Positions 1 to 12,068 of a stretch of DNA of 64,000 bases are shown in pieces. Source of the DNA: Monosiga brevicollis MX1 (taxonomy: Eukaryota > Opisthokonta > Choanoflagellata > Craspedida > Salpingoecidae); assembly GCF_000002865.3 (NCBI RefSeq), contig NW_001865043.1, positions 226,052 through 290,051 of the forward strand. The letters run 5' to 3'. A model generated the notes under the pieces. The model was given only the letters and a program-made list of their open reading frames with translations. It did not search any database and was not told the origin of the DNA. The position numbers and the translations under genes were made by a program. How positions within the stretch are numbered: position 1 is the first letter of the stretch; every line of letters starts with the position of its first letter.

Positions 1-111
1 GCGAGTTGCGAGTTGACGAGCAGGCCCAGGACAGCATCCCGTTGCATGTGATCATCTCACGGTGCTTCTTTTTGGTCCTTTTTTCTTTTCCTTGGACTTG
101 CTCCTGCCTAG

Positions 112-1846
112 GCGGGTCATCAGCGCAACCCCGTAAGTGTGAACCCTCGAACATGCACGCTCCTTGCGTTGAATGGGTTCCTCATGCTGCCACCCCGCGC
201 CTTTGATGTGCATAGAACACAATGATAGATCTCATCCTCGTGGTTGATGATTCGCGTGCCTTCCACGAGCGCAACAAACAGCGCCACCGTCACCATTACT
301 CTGGTATGTACCTCACTTGCCCGGCTTGCTCATCCTGTTTCCATGGGGCGCTTGGGGCGCTTGGCTATGACCAGCTATCAACCCCTCATCGTTGCAACTG
401 GTTGCACAGCCCTTGGTTGGCTCAACGCGCAGGCTTTAGAAGGCATTCAGCGCTGGGGGCAGGCCAAGCTGTATTATAACCCTTACGTTCGCCTAGATGG
501 CCAGGTCAGGACATGACTGGATCCTTTGCAAAGCACCCCCCCCCCTGCTCTCGAACCGACATCGCGTCGTCGCAATCATCGCATCTTACATTGACCATGA
601 CAGCTCTGCAAGTACGGTGTTATGGGTTGGGAGGATTTCAAGGCGGACATGACCAACTGGGAAGCACTTTACGCCAGCGGCCGCCTTCACAAGCCCGTCC
701 ACGTTATGACGGCCCATGAGGATGCCGAAGCCCTCATTTACCAGAATCGCCGGTAAGTTTTGTGCCTTGACCTGGGGCTTTCAAACTTCTTGATCAGACC
801 CTTTTCAAAAAACAAGTGCTGGGTCTTGGAACAGCGCATGACGTGCTTGGTATTGATGGTGAGTTCTGCAATTCCAAACTTGCCTTAGTGCGGCACTCTG
901 GACGGCATGTCTCCTGTTGCCAGCACAATTTACGGAGGTACGCTGCACGTACCCATTTCAGCCCCAAGCACCGACCAAGCTGGGCTTTTGGCTGGTCTCC
1001 AAGGCTTAATGTGCTCGCTGCTCTCTGCCGCTGTATCTTCTCGCACAGACGGATCTATATACCCGTATTGCAAGCCTCTCCTACAGCGGTGACCCGCGTA
1101 TGATTGTCGGGGAGAAAAAGGGCAAGGTTGAGGCCATCGTGGCTGGAAGTTTTGCAGGTGCGCGACCGACAGCTTGGTCCCCTCCTTCCCGTGGCGATCA
1201 TTCGATGGCGCGCTCTCATGTGCAAGTGTACATCACCTTGCCAGGCTTTCAAGAAGTATACCAGCCCATCTGGCAGGCTTGGACGGGCGGAGAGCTTCCT
1301 TCTTCGGACATGCTGGTGGGGCATTGCCGCGCACATCTTACATGATCAAACCAGATGCTTTCACAGCGAGCAGAAGCCATATTCACTTTGTCATATATGT
1401 CTGCTGCCCCATCCCTTTGCAGATTGACAATCCGATTCATGGCCGTCGCCTCCATCAGCTTTCGTGGCTACCCAAGGCCATATTTTCAAAGTGAGGTCCC
1501 GCGTTGCTTCCTTCGCTCGGCTCTTGTGTTCAATCAGCTTGCCCTCACGCTCTTTGCTCAACTTTGAATATGTTTTAGAGTGCGCGCTGGCCCTGACCTG
1601 GCAGAGGAAGAGGTGACGCCTGCTGTCGCGGCGGGTATGTTCTTCAAATTGTGTGCTGGATGTGCGCTTAGCCCTGCCCACTGCTTTTCATTTTGCCTCT
1701 GGCCCTCTTGTTGCTTGGTTACAGCGCTGGCCAGCACCGTGCGCAGTGGCGCCACCACGCAAACCATCAAGGGGCTGCTCACAGGTGGTTTAGGTCGCTC
1801 TGCCATCTATGCCAAGGAAAAGCTCGTCAAAATGTTTCAATAGCCT
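112..1846 (+). CDS. TAMM41: TAMM41, mitochondrial CDP-diacylglycerol synthase (5' truncated by window edge)
   Basis: Phosphatidate cytidylyltransferase of the mitochondrial inner membrane; it makes CDP-diacylglycerol for cardiolipin. I read about ten exons, including 112-132, 216-303, one ending at 504, and 612-752, with the last one ending in LVKMFQ at the TAG. Visible family blocks are NTMIDLILVVDD (nucleotidyltransferase acidic motif), KLYYNPYVRLDG, NWEALYASGRLHKPV, SLSYSGDPRMIVGEKKGKVE and STVRSGATTQTIKGLLTGG near the C-terminus, all in the order seen in human TAMM41. The join between exons near 303 and 440 is not resolved. The N-terminal glycine-rich motif and start codon lie left of the window. 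Identification comes from recalled family similarity and is firm; individual exon borders are less so. Confidence 0.88.
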
Positions 1847-2393
1847 CGGGCTGCGCTCGACAAGCTTGCGTGCCCGCCTTGAGCATGGCTTTGCCGCCCT
1901 ACTCATAGCGGCAACCCCGACCCTTGGAACTACCACACGTCTGATCTGTTACAAAGTCGATTGAAAACCTCGATCTTTCCCGCCACCCCATGCTTAGTCG
2001 GATGTGGTAGGATGAGGATCAGACTAGGCAAGGGGGCTTCTCGCCTCCTCGTGGGATTCAGATCAATAGGCATAACACTACAGGTTTGCTAAAACAAGAC
2101 ACGAGTGGTTAAAAAAAAAAGAACAAAATCAAATACGAGCTATTTCTTCACAGACCAAGTCGGGAAACCAAAATGAAACCGAAAACAACAACCGCGCGGG
2201 CTCATGTACGCATAGCCCAGCCACGCAATACCAGCAATCATTGTGTGCACCCACAATGGAGGCGGGGTTAACCCACTCACGCACGCAGTGCGGAAAATTA
2301 GAGCGTTGTACCCGCCCGCAAGAGTAGCACACGTTTCCAAGCCATCGCACAATGCAGGCTCAACAGCTTGTGTTAGTGGCGGACATGTCGGAG
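1847..2393. other. intergenic, convergent 3' ends
   Basis: Lies between the stop codons of TAMM41 (+) and the DUF4795 gene (-). The short open frames here have no family signal. It probably holds the two 3' untranslated regions; I saw no clear polyadenylation signal. Confidence 0.5.
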
Positions 2394-4212
2394 CTACTCG
2401 GGCGCCGTGTCTTCGCTGTCACTCGTTGGGGCCAAAGCTGAACGACTTTTATTTTGCAAATATCGCGGGGCAGTGTACGTAGCGTTGGGGTTGCGTAGCG
2501 TGCGCGTGGATTCAGCTGAAACCTCAGCAGCCGTCTTGGATGTGCCATTGGACAAGGTGGGCCGACTGTTGGTAGATCGGCGTAATGCGGACAAACGCCC
2601 TTCCAACACTGCGGGCAAAATGGGAAGGGCTGCAGGGGTCATGTGTCACAAAGCCGGGAGGTGAGGTCGCGAGCCGAAATTTTGGCAGGGCAAACAGGAC
2701 GAGAAAAAAGAGAGAGAGAGAGAGAGAATAAAAGCAATAAGGTGCGATGCTGTCATCCAAAACGTACAGGGGACGGGGGGAGCAGGTTGAGGGGATCGAA
2801 GTGGTCGGTTGCAGCTGATGCAGCTATAGGGTTCAAGGGGCCGGCGAAAGCCCGCGGCGGAACCATCATCGGGCAGCAGAGCGCTGTACTCGGCCTCGGC
2901 GCGCTGTTGAAGCTCTTCAGCACTGAGATTGGCATGTGTCTGGGCCAGGCGTTGTTTGATGCGATCCACTTCCTCGCGGTCTGATTTGGTGGCAAGCTGG
3001 GCGTTAAGAGAGGCCATGGCACCTTCTTGACGTTCCAAAAGGCGTTGGACTCCCTGCGTGCCTTGGTTCATGGCCAGGAGGGCTTCGTCCACGGCACGCA
3101 GGTTGCGCGCTGTGTCGCGGGCAAGCGTTTCCTTGTCGGCCTTGATGAGCAGCGCCCGCTCCACAGTTTCACGGTCGGCTTTGGCTTGGGCCAGCTCGTC
3201 GAGCTTGACACGAAGCATCTCGAGATGTTGAGCTGTCTCTTCGGCACGACCCAAGCCCTGGGCTTCACGCTTGGCTGCCTCGGAATATCGCAACTCAAGG
3301 CGGGCAATATCTCCCTGCAGCTGATCAAACAAAGCACGTGTGCCTGCCTTTTGGGGCCCGGCCGGGATGTGGTTTGTATGACCCTCGCGAGCCAGCTCTT
3401 CCAGCTCCTCAATGTTTTCACGATTCAGCTGGATCTGGCCTTGCGCGTTGACCAGGTGAGCGCGCAGGTCCTCCGTCTCCTTTTGCATATTGTCCATCCG
3501 AGCAGTAGCCTTGACAAAAACGCCTGTCTTGGCCTCGGCCAGCTCCCGACGCAACGTCTCAATCTGCTTCTCCAGCTGCAAATCCTCCATGTCCTGCTGC
3601 CATACTTGCACCTCGCGACGAATCTCAATCTGGGCATCATCGAGCTTGTCGCAGCGCTCGTCCATCAGATCAATGCGCTCGTTGAGGGTCCGCAGGTCGA
3701 TTGCATCGACAGCAGCACGTAAACTTACAACCTGCCGCAAAACATCGGCCACCTCTTCTCGCTCGGCCTTGCTGGCGGCCATCGCTGCCAGCTGATCCAT
3801 GGCGTTTTCAAGCTCGCGGGTCTGGCGCTCCAGATCGGTGCGCATGGCCGCAATCTGCTGGAGGCCCCGCTCAAGTCGTTCGTCGCTGGCATCGATACGG
3901 CGGTTGACTTGGGCGATGCCTCGCTCAACGGTAGCAAGTTGGTTCTCCATGGTTTCAAAGCGCTCGTCAAAGGTATCCACGCGACGCTTCAGAGCTTCGA
4001 CCTGGTTTTGAACGGCCCGCAACTCTTCCTTGGTGGCCATTGAGTCCAGGGCGCTGGCCAATTCTTTGCGGAGGGCGTCGGCCAAACGGGCCATGCCAGC
4101 GTTGGTGGCGTCGATGGCTGCGCCGTTGGCCTTGATACTCGCTTCGCAGCCCTCGGTGCGGGCCTTGAGCTCGGTCATGGGCACCACATGCGTCACCAGG
4201 TGAAGCCACTGC
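2394..4212 (-). CDS. DUF4795 / QRICH2-like coiled-coil protein (5' end lost in gap)
   Basis: Long coiled-coil protein, likely axonemal. The main exon (2768-4212) encodes about 480 residues of charged heptad-rich helix, followed by the signature YSCISCNRPL, a two-cysteine motif typical of the DUF4795 C-terminal region in QRICH2 and C16orf96, which are sperm-flagellum proteins. A CT-rich intron (2630-2767) separates a last exon (2394-2629) encoding a serine/threonine/asparagine-rich tail. The reading frame is open through the last base before the N gap, so the start is missing; the GTG at 4196 is not a real start. The opposite-strand frame at 3027-3722 is a codon shadow. Flagellar role is inferred from the family. 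Confidence 0.75.
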
Positions 4213-4978
4213 NNNNNNNNNNNNNNNNNNNNNNNNNNNNNNNNNNNNNNNNNNNNNNNNNNNNNNNNNNNNNNNNNNNNNNNNNNNNNNNNNNNNNNNN
4301 NNNNNNNNNNNNNNNNNNNNNNNNNNNNNNNNNNNNNNNNNNNNNNNNNNNNNNNNNNNNNNNNNNNNNNNNNNNNNNNNNNNNNNNNNNNNNNNNNNNN
4401 NNNNNNNNNNNNNNNNNNNNNNNNNNNNNNNNNNNNNNNNNNNNNNNNNNNNNNNNNNNNNNNNNNNNNNNNNNNNNNNNNNNNNNNNNNNNNNNNNNNN
4501 NNNNNNNNNNNNNNNNNNNNNNNNNNNNNNNNNNNNNNNNNNNNNNNNNNNNNNNNNNNNNNNNNNNNNNNNNNNNNNNNNNNNNNNNNNNNNNNNNNNN
4601 NNNNNNNNNNNNNNNNNNNNNNNNNNNNNNNNNNNNNNNNNNNNNNNNNNNNNNNNNNNNNNNNNNNNNNNNNNNNNNNNNNNNNNNNNNNNNNNNNNNN
4701 NNNNNNNNNNNNNNNNNNNNNNNNNNNNNNNNNNNNNNNNNNNNNNNNNNNNNNNNNNNNNNNNNNNNNNNNNNNNNNNNNNNNNNNNNNNNNNNNNNNN
4801 NNNNNNNNNNNNNNNNNNNNNNNNNNNNNNNNNNNNNNNNNNNNNNNNNNNNNNNNNNNNNNNNNNNNNNNNNNNNNNNNNNNNNNNNNNNNNNNNNNNN
4901 NNNNNNNNNNNNNNNNNNNNNNNNNNNNNNNNNNNNNNNNNNNNNNNNNNNNNNNNNNNNNNNNNNNNNNNNNNNNNN
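4213..4978. other. assembly gap (run of N)
   Basis: 766 unknown bases, directly followed by a (TC)n tract. The low-complexity repeat probably caused the assembly break. The 5' end of the DUF4795 gene lies within or beyond it. Confidence 0.98.

Positions 4979-5065
<87 letters not shown>
4979..5065 (+). repeat. (TC)n microsatellite
   Basis: Pure TC dinucleotide tract of about 87 bases at the right edge of the gap; its true length may be longer. It lies about 310 bases upstream of the RPS15A start codon, on the sense strand of that gene. Confidence 0.97.
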
Positions 5066-5069
<4 letters not shown>

Positions 5070-5376
5070 TGCAAACGTTGGTTGTTATGTAGTGTTGGCG
5101 ACAACAGGTGTTGATCGGTAATTTATCAAGAACAGCTATTGTGTGTTGTTGTTGTGTGAAAAGGTTTGAACCTCGTGGTGCACTTTTTTTCTTTTCTTCC
5201 CACCTCAAACCAGGTGTGTGTTTCCGCGACCCTCACCGACTTACTTCGCGCGCCAATCGGCAGCGCTGCTCTTCCTATTTGGCAGCCCCGTGTTCTGCTG
5301 GGATGTTACGTGGGGCGCATTGTGTGGCTTATTCGCTGACGGTGATTTTCCCCTTCTTTTCTCTCTTCACAGCAAT

Positions 5377-6098
5377 ATGCGTATGAGTGTGCTCAACGAC
5401 GCCCTGCGCGTCATGACCAACGCCGAGAAGCGCGGCAAGCGCCAGGCGATGATCCGCCCCGCCAGCAAGGTCGTCGTCAAGTTCCTCCAGGTCATGATGA
5501 AGCACGGTTAGCGCAGTACCGCCTGTACCCAAGCCCTGCTTGCGTACTTGCGCCTGCCTAACACAGCCCATCCCCAACTTTGATAGGTTACATTGACGAG
5601 TTCGAGTTCGTCGATGACCACCGCGCCGGCAAGATCGTTGTCCAGCTCAACGGTCGCCTGAACAAGGTTGGTTTTCGCTATTTTATCGCTTGTTTTGTGG
5701 TGTCCTCGTCCTGCTCGCTGTTCCTGTGGGTCTGGGCAGTTCCAGAGCCAACGTTGCTCCACGTGGTGTCTTGCTCACATTATCATCACGTGTTTGCAGT
5801 GCGGTGTCATCTCCCCTCGCTTCGATGTCAAGGTCAAGGAGATCGAGAAGTGGGTCAACAACCTGCTTCCCTCCCGTCAGTTCGGGTAAGTTGACTGCCT
5901 CCTACACGTGCGCGCCGCTCTTGAAAGCCATAATGCCGAAGCCACCGCATCTGGTTGGTTGAAAGGTGATCTGATGCACATTGCCGTCTGTTTTACTTTG
6001 ACAGCCACATCGTCCTGACCACGGCCGATGGCATCATGGACCACGAGGAGGCCCGTCGCAAGCACACTGGTGGCAAGATCCTCGGCTTCTTCTATTAA
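5377..6098 (+). CDS. RPS15A: 40S ribosomal protein S15a (uS8)
   Basis: Small-subunit ribosomal protein uS8, which binds the central domain of 18S rRNA. Four exons join cleanly: 5377-5506, 5587-5666, 5800-5885 and 6005-6098, all with GT-AG borders and matching phase. The protein is 129 residues, the usual length. Diagnostic blocks include [69 protein letters not shown] and the C-terminal [14 protein letters not shown]. Start [10 protein letters not shown] fits the family (human MVRMNVLADAL). A CAG acceptor at 5370-5372, just before the start, suggests an intron in the 5' UTR. Very high confidence. Confidence 0.98.
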
Positions 6099-6539
6099 GC
6101 GTCTTGTCGCGTCGCTGCTGCTGCGTCTCAGGAGCAGGACTTTGTTTTGTGCAAGCCCTTCCAATGCTCTAGTCCATTGCTCCAATGCTCTAGTCCAGCA
6201 ATGAGTTCAGCTGATGGGGTTGGACCTTGTTGTGAGGCTACATCCCATCTCTGACGGCGATTTGTGCCCTGACTCTTGAACCATAAAATTCAAATGGAAG
6301 ACGTCGTGCTGTTTTATTGTTTGTTTGTAGTACCTCTTCTTTCATCCCACCCCATGTCGTGCTGTTTGATGGGAATGGCACGCGTGAATCATCATACACA
6401 TCAAGGCATTGTGACGCAAAGTCTATTCGGGTGTAGGTAACATGGGAAAACGACAAAAAAAAGATCACCTGTCCTTGACGCGGCAGCGCACAGCGCTCAC
6501 TCAGAAAAGCAGGCGTGGGGTGAATAGCCAGTCAAGCCA
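6099..6539. other. intergenic, convergent 3' ends
   Basis: Between the stop codons of RPS15A and the small acidic protein gene. A 14-base direct duplication (CCAATGCTCTAGTC) occurs at about 6161 and 6182. No gene signal seen. Confidence 0.5.
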
Positions 6540-6919
6540 TCAGTCGTCTTCGTCCTCGTCTTCAAGATGATCGCGCTTGTCGTCCTCTGCTCGTGCCAAG
6601 CATTAATGTCACAACGCACACAGCATGAGCGGCGGTTCCCTGTGCAAAGCAAGCCGCCAGGAGACCCTAGTACGGTCCAAGGACAACGATGCCAACCCGC
6701 ACCACACACACCTTGCACTGATTGGCCCTGAGCTTCAATGGCCGCCGTCAGGTGGGCATTCATCGCGGCCCGAACCTCCGAGACAACCGCATGCAAGTCT
6801 GCCAAATTGCCGGTATCAGGCAACGCTCGAGTCCACTGCTGTTGTTCTAGCGTCGCCTCGGTCGCGCCTCCACCGTCAGCGGCCTGGGCCACCACGATCT
6901 GTGCTTCCACCGCTGCCAT
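6540..6919 (-). CDS. small acidic-tailed protein, possibly GON7-like
   Basis: Two exons, 6712-6919 and about 6540-6590, join in frame across a GT-AG intron and encode about 86 residues. The first exon gives an amphipathic helix (TGNLADLHAVVSEVRAAMNA). The second gives a very acidic end (EDDKRDHLEDEDEDD then stop). A short helix followed by an acidic tail resembles GON7, the small subunit of the KEOPS complex that makes tRNA t6A, but similarity is too weak for a firm name. The gene could equally be an unrelated small acidic protein. It is divergent from the membrane-protein gene to the right. The gene model is reasonable; the family assignment is speculative. Confidence 0.45.
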
Positions 6920-7115
6920 GCTTCAAGCCCGACGAGATTTATGTAAAATACTTTGGTGGTTGATGCTTTGAAGATGATGAAAACACTTGCAGATTGTCTT
7001 TAGTACCTGTAGTAGTTTTAGCATTTTAAGCCAATTTGTATCTTAACAAGCGAAGGCACAAGGCTACTAAGGGCCCATATGTACACGAATCCGCATAATG
7101 GTTGCGGCATTTTAG

Positions 7116-7575
7116 GTCAGCCGAGCAGTCCGTTGAAAGGGCTCCTGAACCCCCGACACAGCCACCGGCACCGTACCGGCCTGGTCCCGACCACGGGCCC
7201 GACCGCATCCCCTACTCCCGGCAAGTCAACCAAGAAAAAGCCATTGCCGGCATCTCCATCGGTACGTCCTTCTGTTTTTCTACCGCTTCGTTGATCCAAG
7301 CATCACCATGGTCATGTTTTATTCTCCCCACGTGTGCTCCATAGATGTGGCTGTACCTCAGTGTGCCTGGTAATTGGCGGTGGTGTCATCGCCTTTGCCA
7401 TGCGCTGGCGTCTGCGTCACAACCGCTTGGCTGAGTACGGTGTCATTGACAACCAGCCTGATGACGTGAGTCATCTTCTTCAGACCTTCACCCCTTTCCT
7501 GCCATGCACATTCATGATCCTGGAATGCACTTATTGTTTTAGCTGCTGTTGCGTGATGATCAGGTCGAAGAGTAA
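7116..7575 (+). CDS. small single-pass membrane protein (5' exon not located)
   Basis: Three exons join in frame: 7116-7261, 7362-7465 and 7543-7575. They encode a proline-rich extracellular-type stretch (APEPPTQPPAPYRPGPDHGP), then one hydrophobic span (AIAGISIVCLVIGGGVIAFA) followed by basic residues (MRWRLRHNR) and a short acidic cytoplasmic tail ending DDLLLRDDQVEE. The positive-inside rule suggests a type I orientation. The first exon with the start codon and any signal peptide is not resolved; a short frame at 6918-6958 is one candidate. I recognise no family. Confidence 0.5.
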
Positions 7576-7816
7576 CAAGCCTCAGTCCCACTTGGCCACG
7601 AGAAGTTGAAGACCAGCTTCAACCTTGCACAACCCTCTCGGGTCCACTACTGTGTTCTTTTGCACGCTCAAACTTGCCCGCCATGGCGTGTGCCTGTCCA
7701 GTTTCATGTTTGATTGTTTTTTATTTTTATTTTTTATGTGTGAGTGCCATCGAAGCACTCTTTGGTCTCTACCCGTGATGCGGATGACGCTGCCCTTCTA
7801 TGCAACTCGGATGTCG

Positions 7817-8979
7817 TCAGGGACGGTACCTGTTATGCCGCTGATAAGGCTGAACCTTTGGACCAACTTGGCAAGACCAAAACAGCCACCTGGGCAGAAA
7901 AGACCCACGTGTTGATTGCGCACGTCTGCTGTCACCACTGTGTGCCTTCTCAGTCAGATATGCAAACTGAGTCTCATACCCATAGGATATCTCAGTGCTG
8001 GGCTCATCCAGACCACCGCACACATAGGCAATGAGGCCATTTTGCACGTGGTATGGGCGCTTGTGGCTCTCAAAAGAGGCCCGAGCCAAGATAATCTGCT
8101 CCAATGCAGACTGAACCAATGCTAGCATGTGCATACGTCTGCATAAGGTCCAGGGCATACGGCAGTACCTTGGCCTGTGCATGAGTCAAGGTCTGATGCT
8201 TCCACACGGTTTGCATGAGCTTTGAAAAGTCCTCATCAAACACCGACGCCCCTGGCGTGTATGGTTCTGTGAGGAAGATTGGTGCCAACAAGAGCTTGAT
8301 GTCGTGACACGCCAGTTGCTAAAATCATCAGTGTTAATATCATGTCATCAAAGACAGATAGATGGTCTCGGCCGAGATGCCATTGCCCACTATATCTTGC
8401 AGGGCTTTGGGGGCCGCACAGGTTATGTTCAAATGCTTCAAATAAGATTTGCCGGGCAACACACGCTGGGCCATCGAGCCAAAGCAACGTAATCGCCTTG
8501 TCAGCGCCAGTCGGAGCACAAAACAAAACACCTACCTTGGCTTCAATGCCGGCCAGCGTGTATTCAATGCTCTTGCGCTTGATCGTTGCAACGCGCCCTT
8601 GGGCCATGAGGGCCAACTCGAAGGCGCTCACCTTCATTGATGTTTAGATCGCAGTTTCTTCAATGTCGGCGAGGTGAACTCGTCCGTATTTGAGACTCGG
8701 CAGTGCCCTTGTTCCGACAGCTCTCAGCTGGACTGTCGGCAACATTGTCCTCGGTAACAACGGTGAAGGCTTGAGAAAGAGCTCTCTCATTGGTGCCGGC
8801 TTCAGGGTCGCATAATCCTTGGCGATGCCAAACGCACATCGTAAGGCTAGGCTTGATTAAACTATAACACTCCAATCTATGTATTGTCGCCGAGCAGACA
8901 TACCTCCACTAGGCACGGTCACAATGACCGAACCCTCTCCAATATCGTGCCCCTGGCCCTCTTCAGGCGGCTCACTCAT
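7817..8979 (-). CDS. unrecognised multi-exon protein
   Basis: Start codon proposed at 8979 (MSEPPEEGQGHDIGEG, exon 8904-8979). Later exons carry convincing coding sequence: RVATIKRKSIEYTLAGIEAK (about 8539-8600), ITLLWLDGPACVARQILFEA (8450-8500), EPYTPGASVFDEDFSKLMQT then WKHQTLTHAQAKVLPYALDL (8110-8260), and ARASFESHKRPYHVQNGLIA then YVCGGLDEPSTEISYG (7985-8095). Introns are short with GT-AG borders. I do not recognise the family, and the 3' end is uncertain because the frame near 7985 can run on to a stop at 7817 or splice. There is also coding-like sequence at about 9000-9150 that could be a further 5' exon. The span should be treated as approximate. Confidence 0.45.
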
Positions 8980-9844
8980 TGTCGCCGTCACACCTAAGCT
9001 AAAAATCCGGTGAAATGACAATAATGTGGCAATAAGTCCAGTGAGATTGTCGTTGGCGTCCAAGACGATAACGCCGTGGAGCTTGTCGCCAGTTCGCATC
9101 TTTATCTCGCCACACTTCCACATCAAAGTCGGCCCGCCAACATCAAGTCCTCTCAATGCCCTGGAAGCTGCGTGAATGTGCCCTTCATGTCGACCTTACA
9201 GAAGCAACAACGACGACGTCCCGCAAGTTGTCTCAGCACCCGCCTCTGCCTCTCATAGCAGCAAAAGATCAGCAGCTGTTGTTTGTAATAATTTATTTTC
9301 ATGCAAGCATGGTACAAAATGGCTGACATGCTGATAATTATACTGTTGCTGCTGCTGTTGTGACATGATGATGAAATCCGATGCCACACGCTGATGATGA
9401 TGACGATTGCCGACTGCTGCAACATCTCGACCCCCCTCTTCCCCCCGCTCCCTGTGTACATGTCACACGGCTCGGCGGCTGCCTGGCTACACTGGCTATA
9501 TTGGCTACATACATTGGCTACATGTGCACGGCTCCTTGGTGGTGCACATGACATTGTGTGGAGTCAAGAGTGCATGCAACTGGATGGCGTCGCGGCAATT
9601 GACTTTGAAAGAACGAGGGTGAGGCGGCGATGTCTGTGTTCACGAGGTCCGCATGGCGATTTCATTTTCTCGATTTCTCACACACACGAACAGACAGACG
9701 CACTAGTTTCTGAGTGGAGCCCTAAACCTTGGCTTGGCCCCTCTGCCTCCCAATATCTCCTCCTCCTCCTCTGGCCATCGGCGTCCACAACGAGCTTGTT
9801 CCGTTTCACGCTGCCCCTGGTAGTAGCTGCCTTGCACCGCGTTC
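8980..9844. other. intergenic, likely divergent promoter region
   Basis: Between the unrecognised minus-strand gene and the P450 start. The minus-strand frame at 8980-9156 (KMRTGDKLHGVIVLDANDNL) may be an upstream exon of the left gene. From 9160 rightwards I see trinucleotide-rich (CTG/ATG) sequence and no convincing exon. An acceptor-like TAGTAG at about 9819-9824 could join a hidden upstream P450 exon. Confidence 0.4.
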
Positions 9845-12027
9845 ATGGGCAAGGAATGCAACGTGCCCGGCTCCACCGGTGTACCTCTCTTGAGCGATCA
9901 AACGCTGGCCTTTTGGCGCGAGCCCCTCGAGTTTTGTCGCAAACGCACCGAAAAACATGGCAGCGTTTTTCAGACACGCTTGCTCAACCACGGTACCATT
10001 GTTGTTTGCGACTACGACACGGCCCGCGAGGTCCTAGCTCTGCCCGAGGAAGCCGCCTCTGCTAGCGAAGCGTACGACGACTTGTTCCACGACGTTTTTG
10101 GTGAAGAGTCCATCCTGCTGACCACCCACAACCGCGAGCATATTCGCCTCAAGTCCTGCCTCCTCACCTGGCTCGCACCAAGCAACATCGAAGCCTTGGA
10201 CCCCCTCCTCACAAACGTGGCCGCTCGAACCGTCCGCCTGCTTCAGGAGGCATGTTCCCTTGCCTGAACCCGCGTGTCCACTGAGCGGGTAGCCTCCAGT
10301 CTCCTTCCGCCTCACCGTTCAGCTGCCAGCTCACTCGTGTACGCCCCTGCCCCTTCTGCTCTCATACAGAAAGCAAGCAGTGACGAGCCCCTTGATCTGT
10401 ACCAGAATTTGAAAGTCGTCTGCTTGCACGCCACTCTCATGATCATGCTGGGTCTGGAGGTACGACACCATGCTTTTGCTGCCACTGGGCCCACACTCTG
10501 ATACCCCTCATGCCCCGGCGGTGCACACCACAGCAATCCGTCATTTATGAACAGCACTTGGAAAGGCTCCTGCGAGACCACTGGTACCACCAGTCGCCAG
10601 TCTCCTAACTTTTCTTCCTTTGTTTACCTCTGCTAGCAAGCATTCGCCTACAGCTCACGCCCTACCCCCCCCCCCCCCTGACTTACTCTTTTCAACCTCC
10701 GTTTCTCCCAAGGCATGGCATTACCGGTCTGCTCAGTACTTTCAACCTGGGTCTGGGCAGCAAAAGCACGGTGGCCACGGCACAGGAGGCTCGTGACATC
10801 TTGATTCGCCTCATTCAGGTTTGTGCTTGGTCTTGTCGCGACACACACACCCAGCGCCCGGTGCTGCAGTGCACTCACCTCACTTGCACCTACGTACTCC
10901 AACACCCCTTCAATCAGGACCAACTTGTACGCGTGCGCGAAGAACCCGACAATGCGGCCCTGACCTTTTTGCGCCAGTTTGATAAGGTCTTGACCATTTG
11001 ATCGCGACCAAGAAGAGTTGGTCCATGCGCGCGTGTCTCCCTCACCAAACTCTTGCACCCGAGTGCAGGCACTGGACGAATATGATAACGCCTTCAAAGC
11101 CGACCAGCTCCTGCTTTTGGTCTCAGCGCTTGTACCCAAGGCCTTGGCCGCCTCCTTGACACTCGCGGTATGTTGGGTTTGTCGCTCCCAAGGCTTTGAG
11201 GAAATTTTACCCCTTCCACATGTCCAAAAAGCAGCTTGCGAGATCTTGCTGACAGGCCGAATGCGTGAATAGATGGCCGCCGGCACGCAACACGCTTGTG
11301 TAGCAGCCAATGGAGAGCTTGATCCTCGTCGTTGGCACCAGGTCTTACGTGAGACACAACGCTGCTATCCCTCGATGTTCGCCGTGCGCCGACACGTCAA
11401 AAAGGTATGCTGGGAATGCTCCCCCGTCCCCCTCTTACGGCCCGAGTTGCGTATCAGCTGTTCGAGTTGCCGCCCAATCCACAACTCGAACCACTTTGAC
11501 ATTTGCTTGTTGCGTTTGGGAACAACGCAGAATGAGGGCGTGGACGTGGGCCGCTTTCACATTCCTCTGGGCTACCACATCATGGTGATCATTCCACTTG
11601 CCAATGCCGACCCAGCTATGTACGAGGATCCCCAGGTTCGTTCCCTTGCCATGAGAATGCCGTTGACGCCTGCTGAATGCTGCGGGTCATCCTTCTCACA
11701 GCATCGTCTCATCTTCCATGATTGGGCTCAACGCGGAACACGTGCACCACAGAGTTTCAACCCGGATCGCTGGGCCGAAAATGTGCCCCGGCCCCTGACA
11801 TTTGGCCACGGCACACACGGTTTGTTGCCAGCCTGCCGCGCATCAGCCGACTCTCTCAACCCGTCATTCTCACCTTCAGGTTGGCTGCCTGCATCACCCA
11901 CTACACAGCCTGCCCAGGACGAACACTGACAGACGCTCTACTCCTCAAGCTCTGTGCCCAGCTTCACCACAGCTTTGAGGTTAGCCAACTGGCCCTGGAG
12001 TATGTAAGACACTCACACCCTTGCAAC

Positions 12028-12068
<41 letters not shown>

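Noticed and set aside
3027-3722. 231-residue plus-strand frame
   Set aside because: It is antisense to the DUF4795 coiled-coil exon, whose regular codon pattern keeps the opposite strand open; the minus frame has the family motif.
3967-5208. Frames made of arginine/glutamate or leucine/serine dipeptides across the gap
   Set aside because: They translate the (TC)n repeat and unknown bases; no coding evidence.
9394-10065. 223-residue plus-strand frame overlapping the P450 start
   Set aside because: Out of frame with the clear P450 sequence from 9845; arginine/histidine-rich chance frame.
12030-12065. Poly-A as evidence of a retroposed copy
   Set aside because: It lies within an intron of a multi-intron gene, and coding sequence continues after it.
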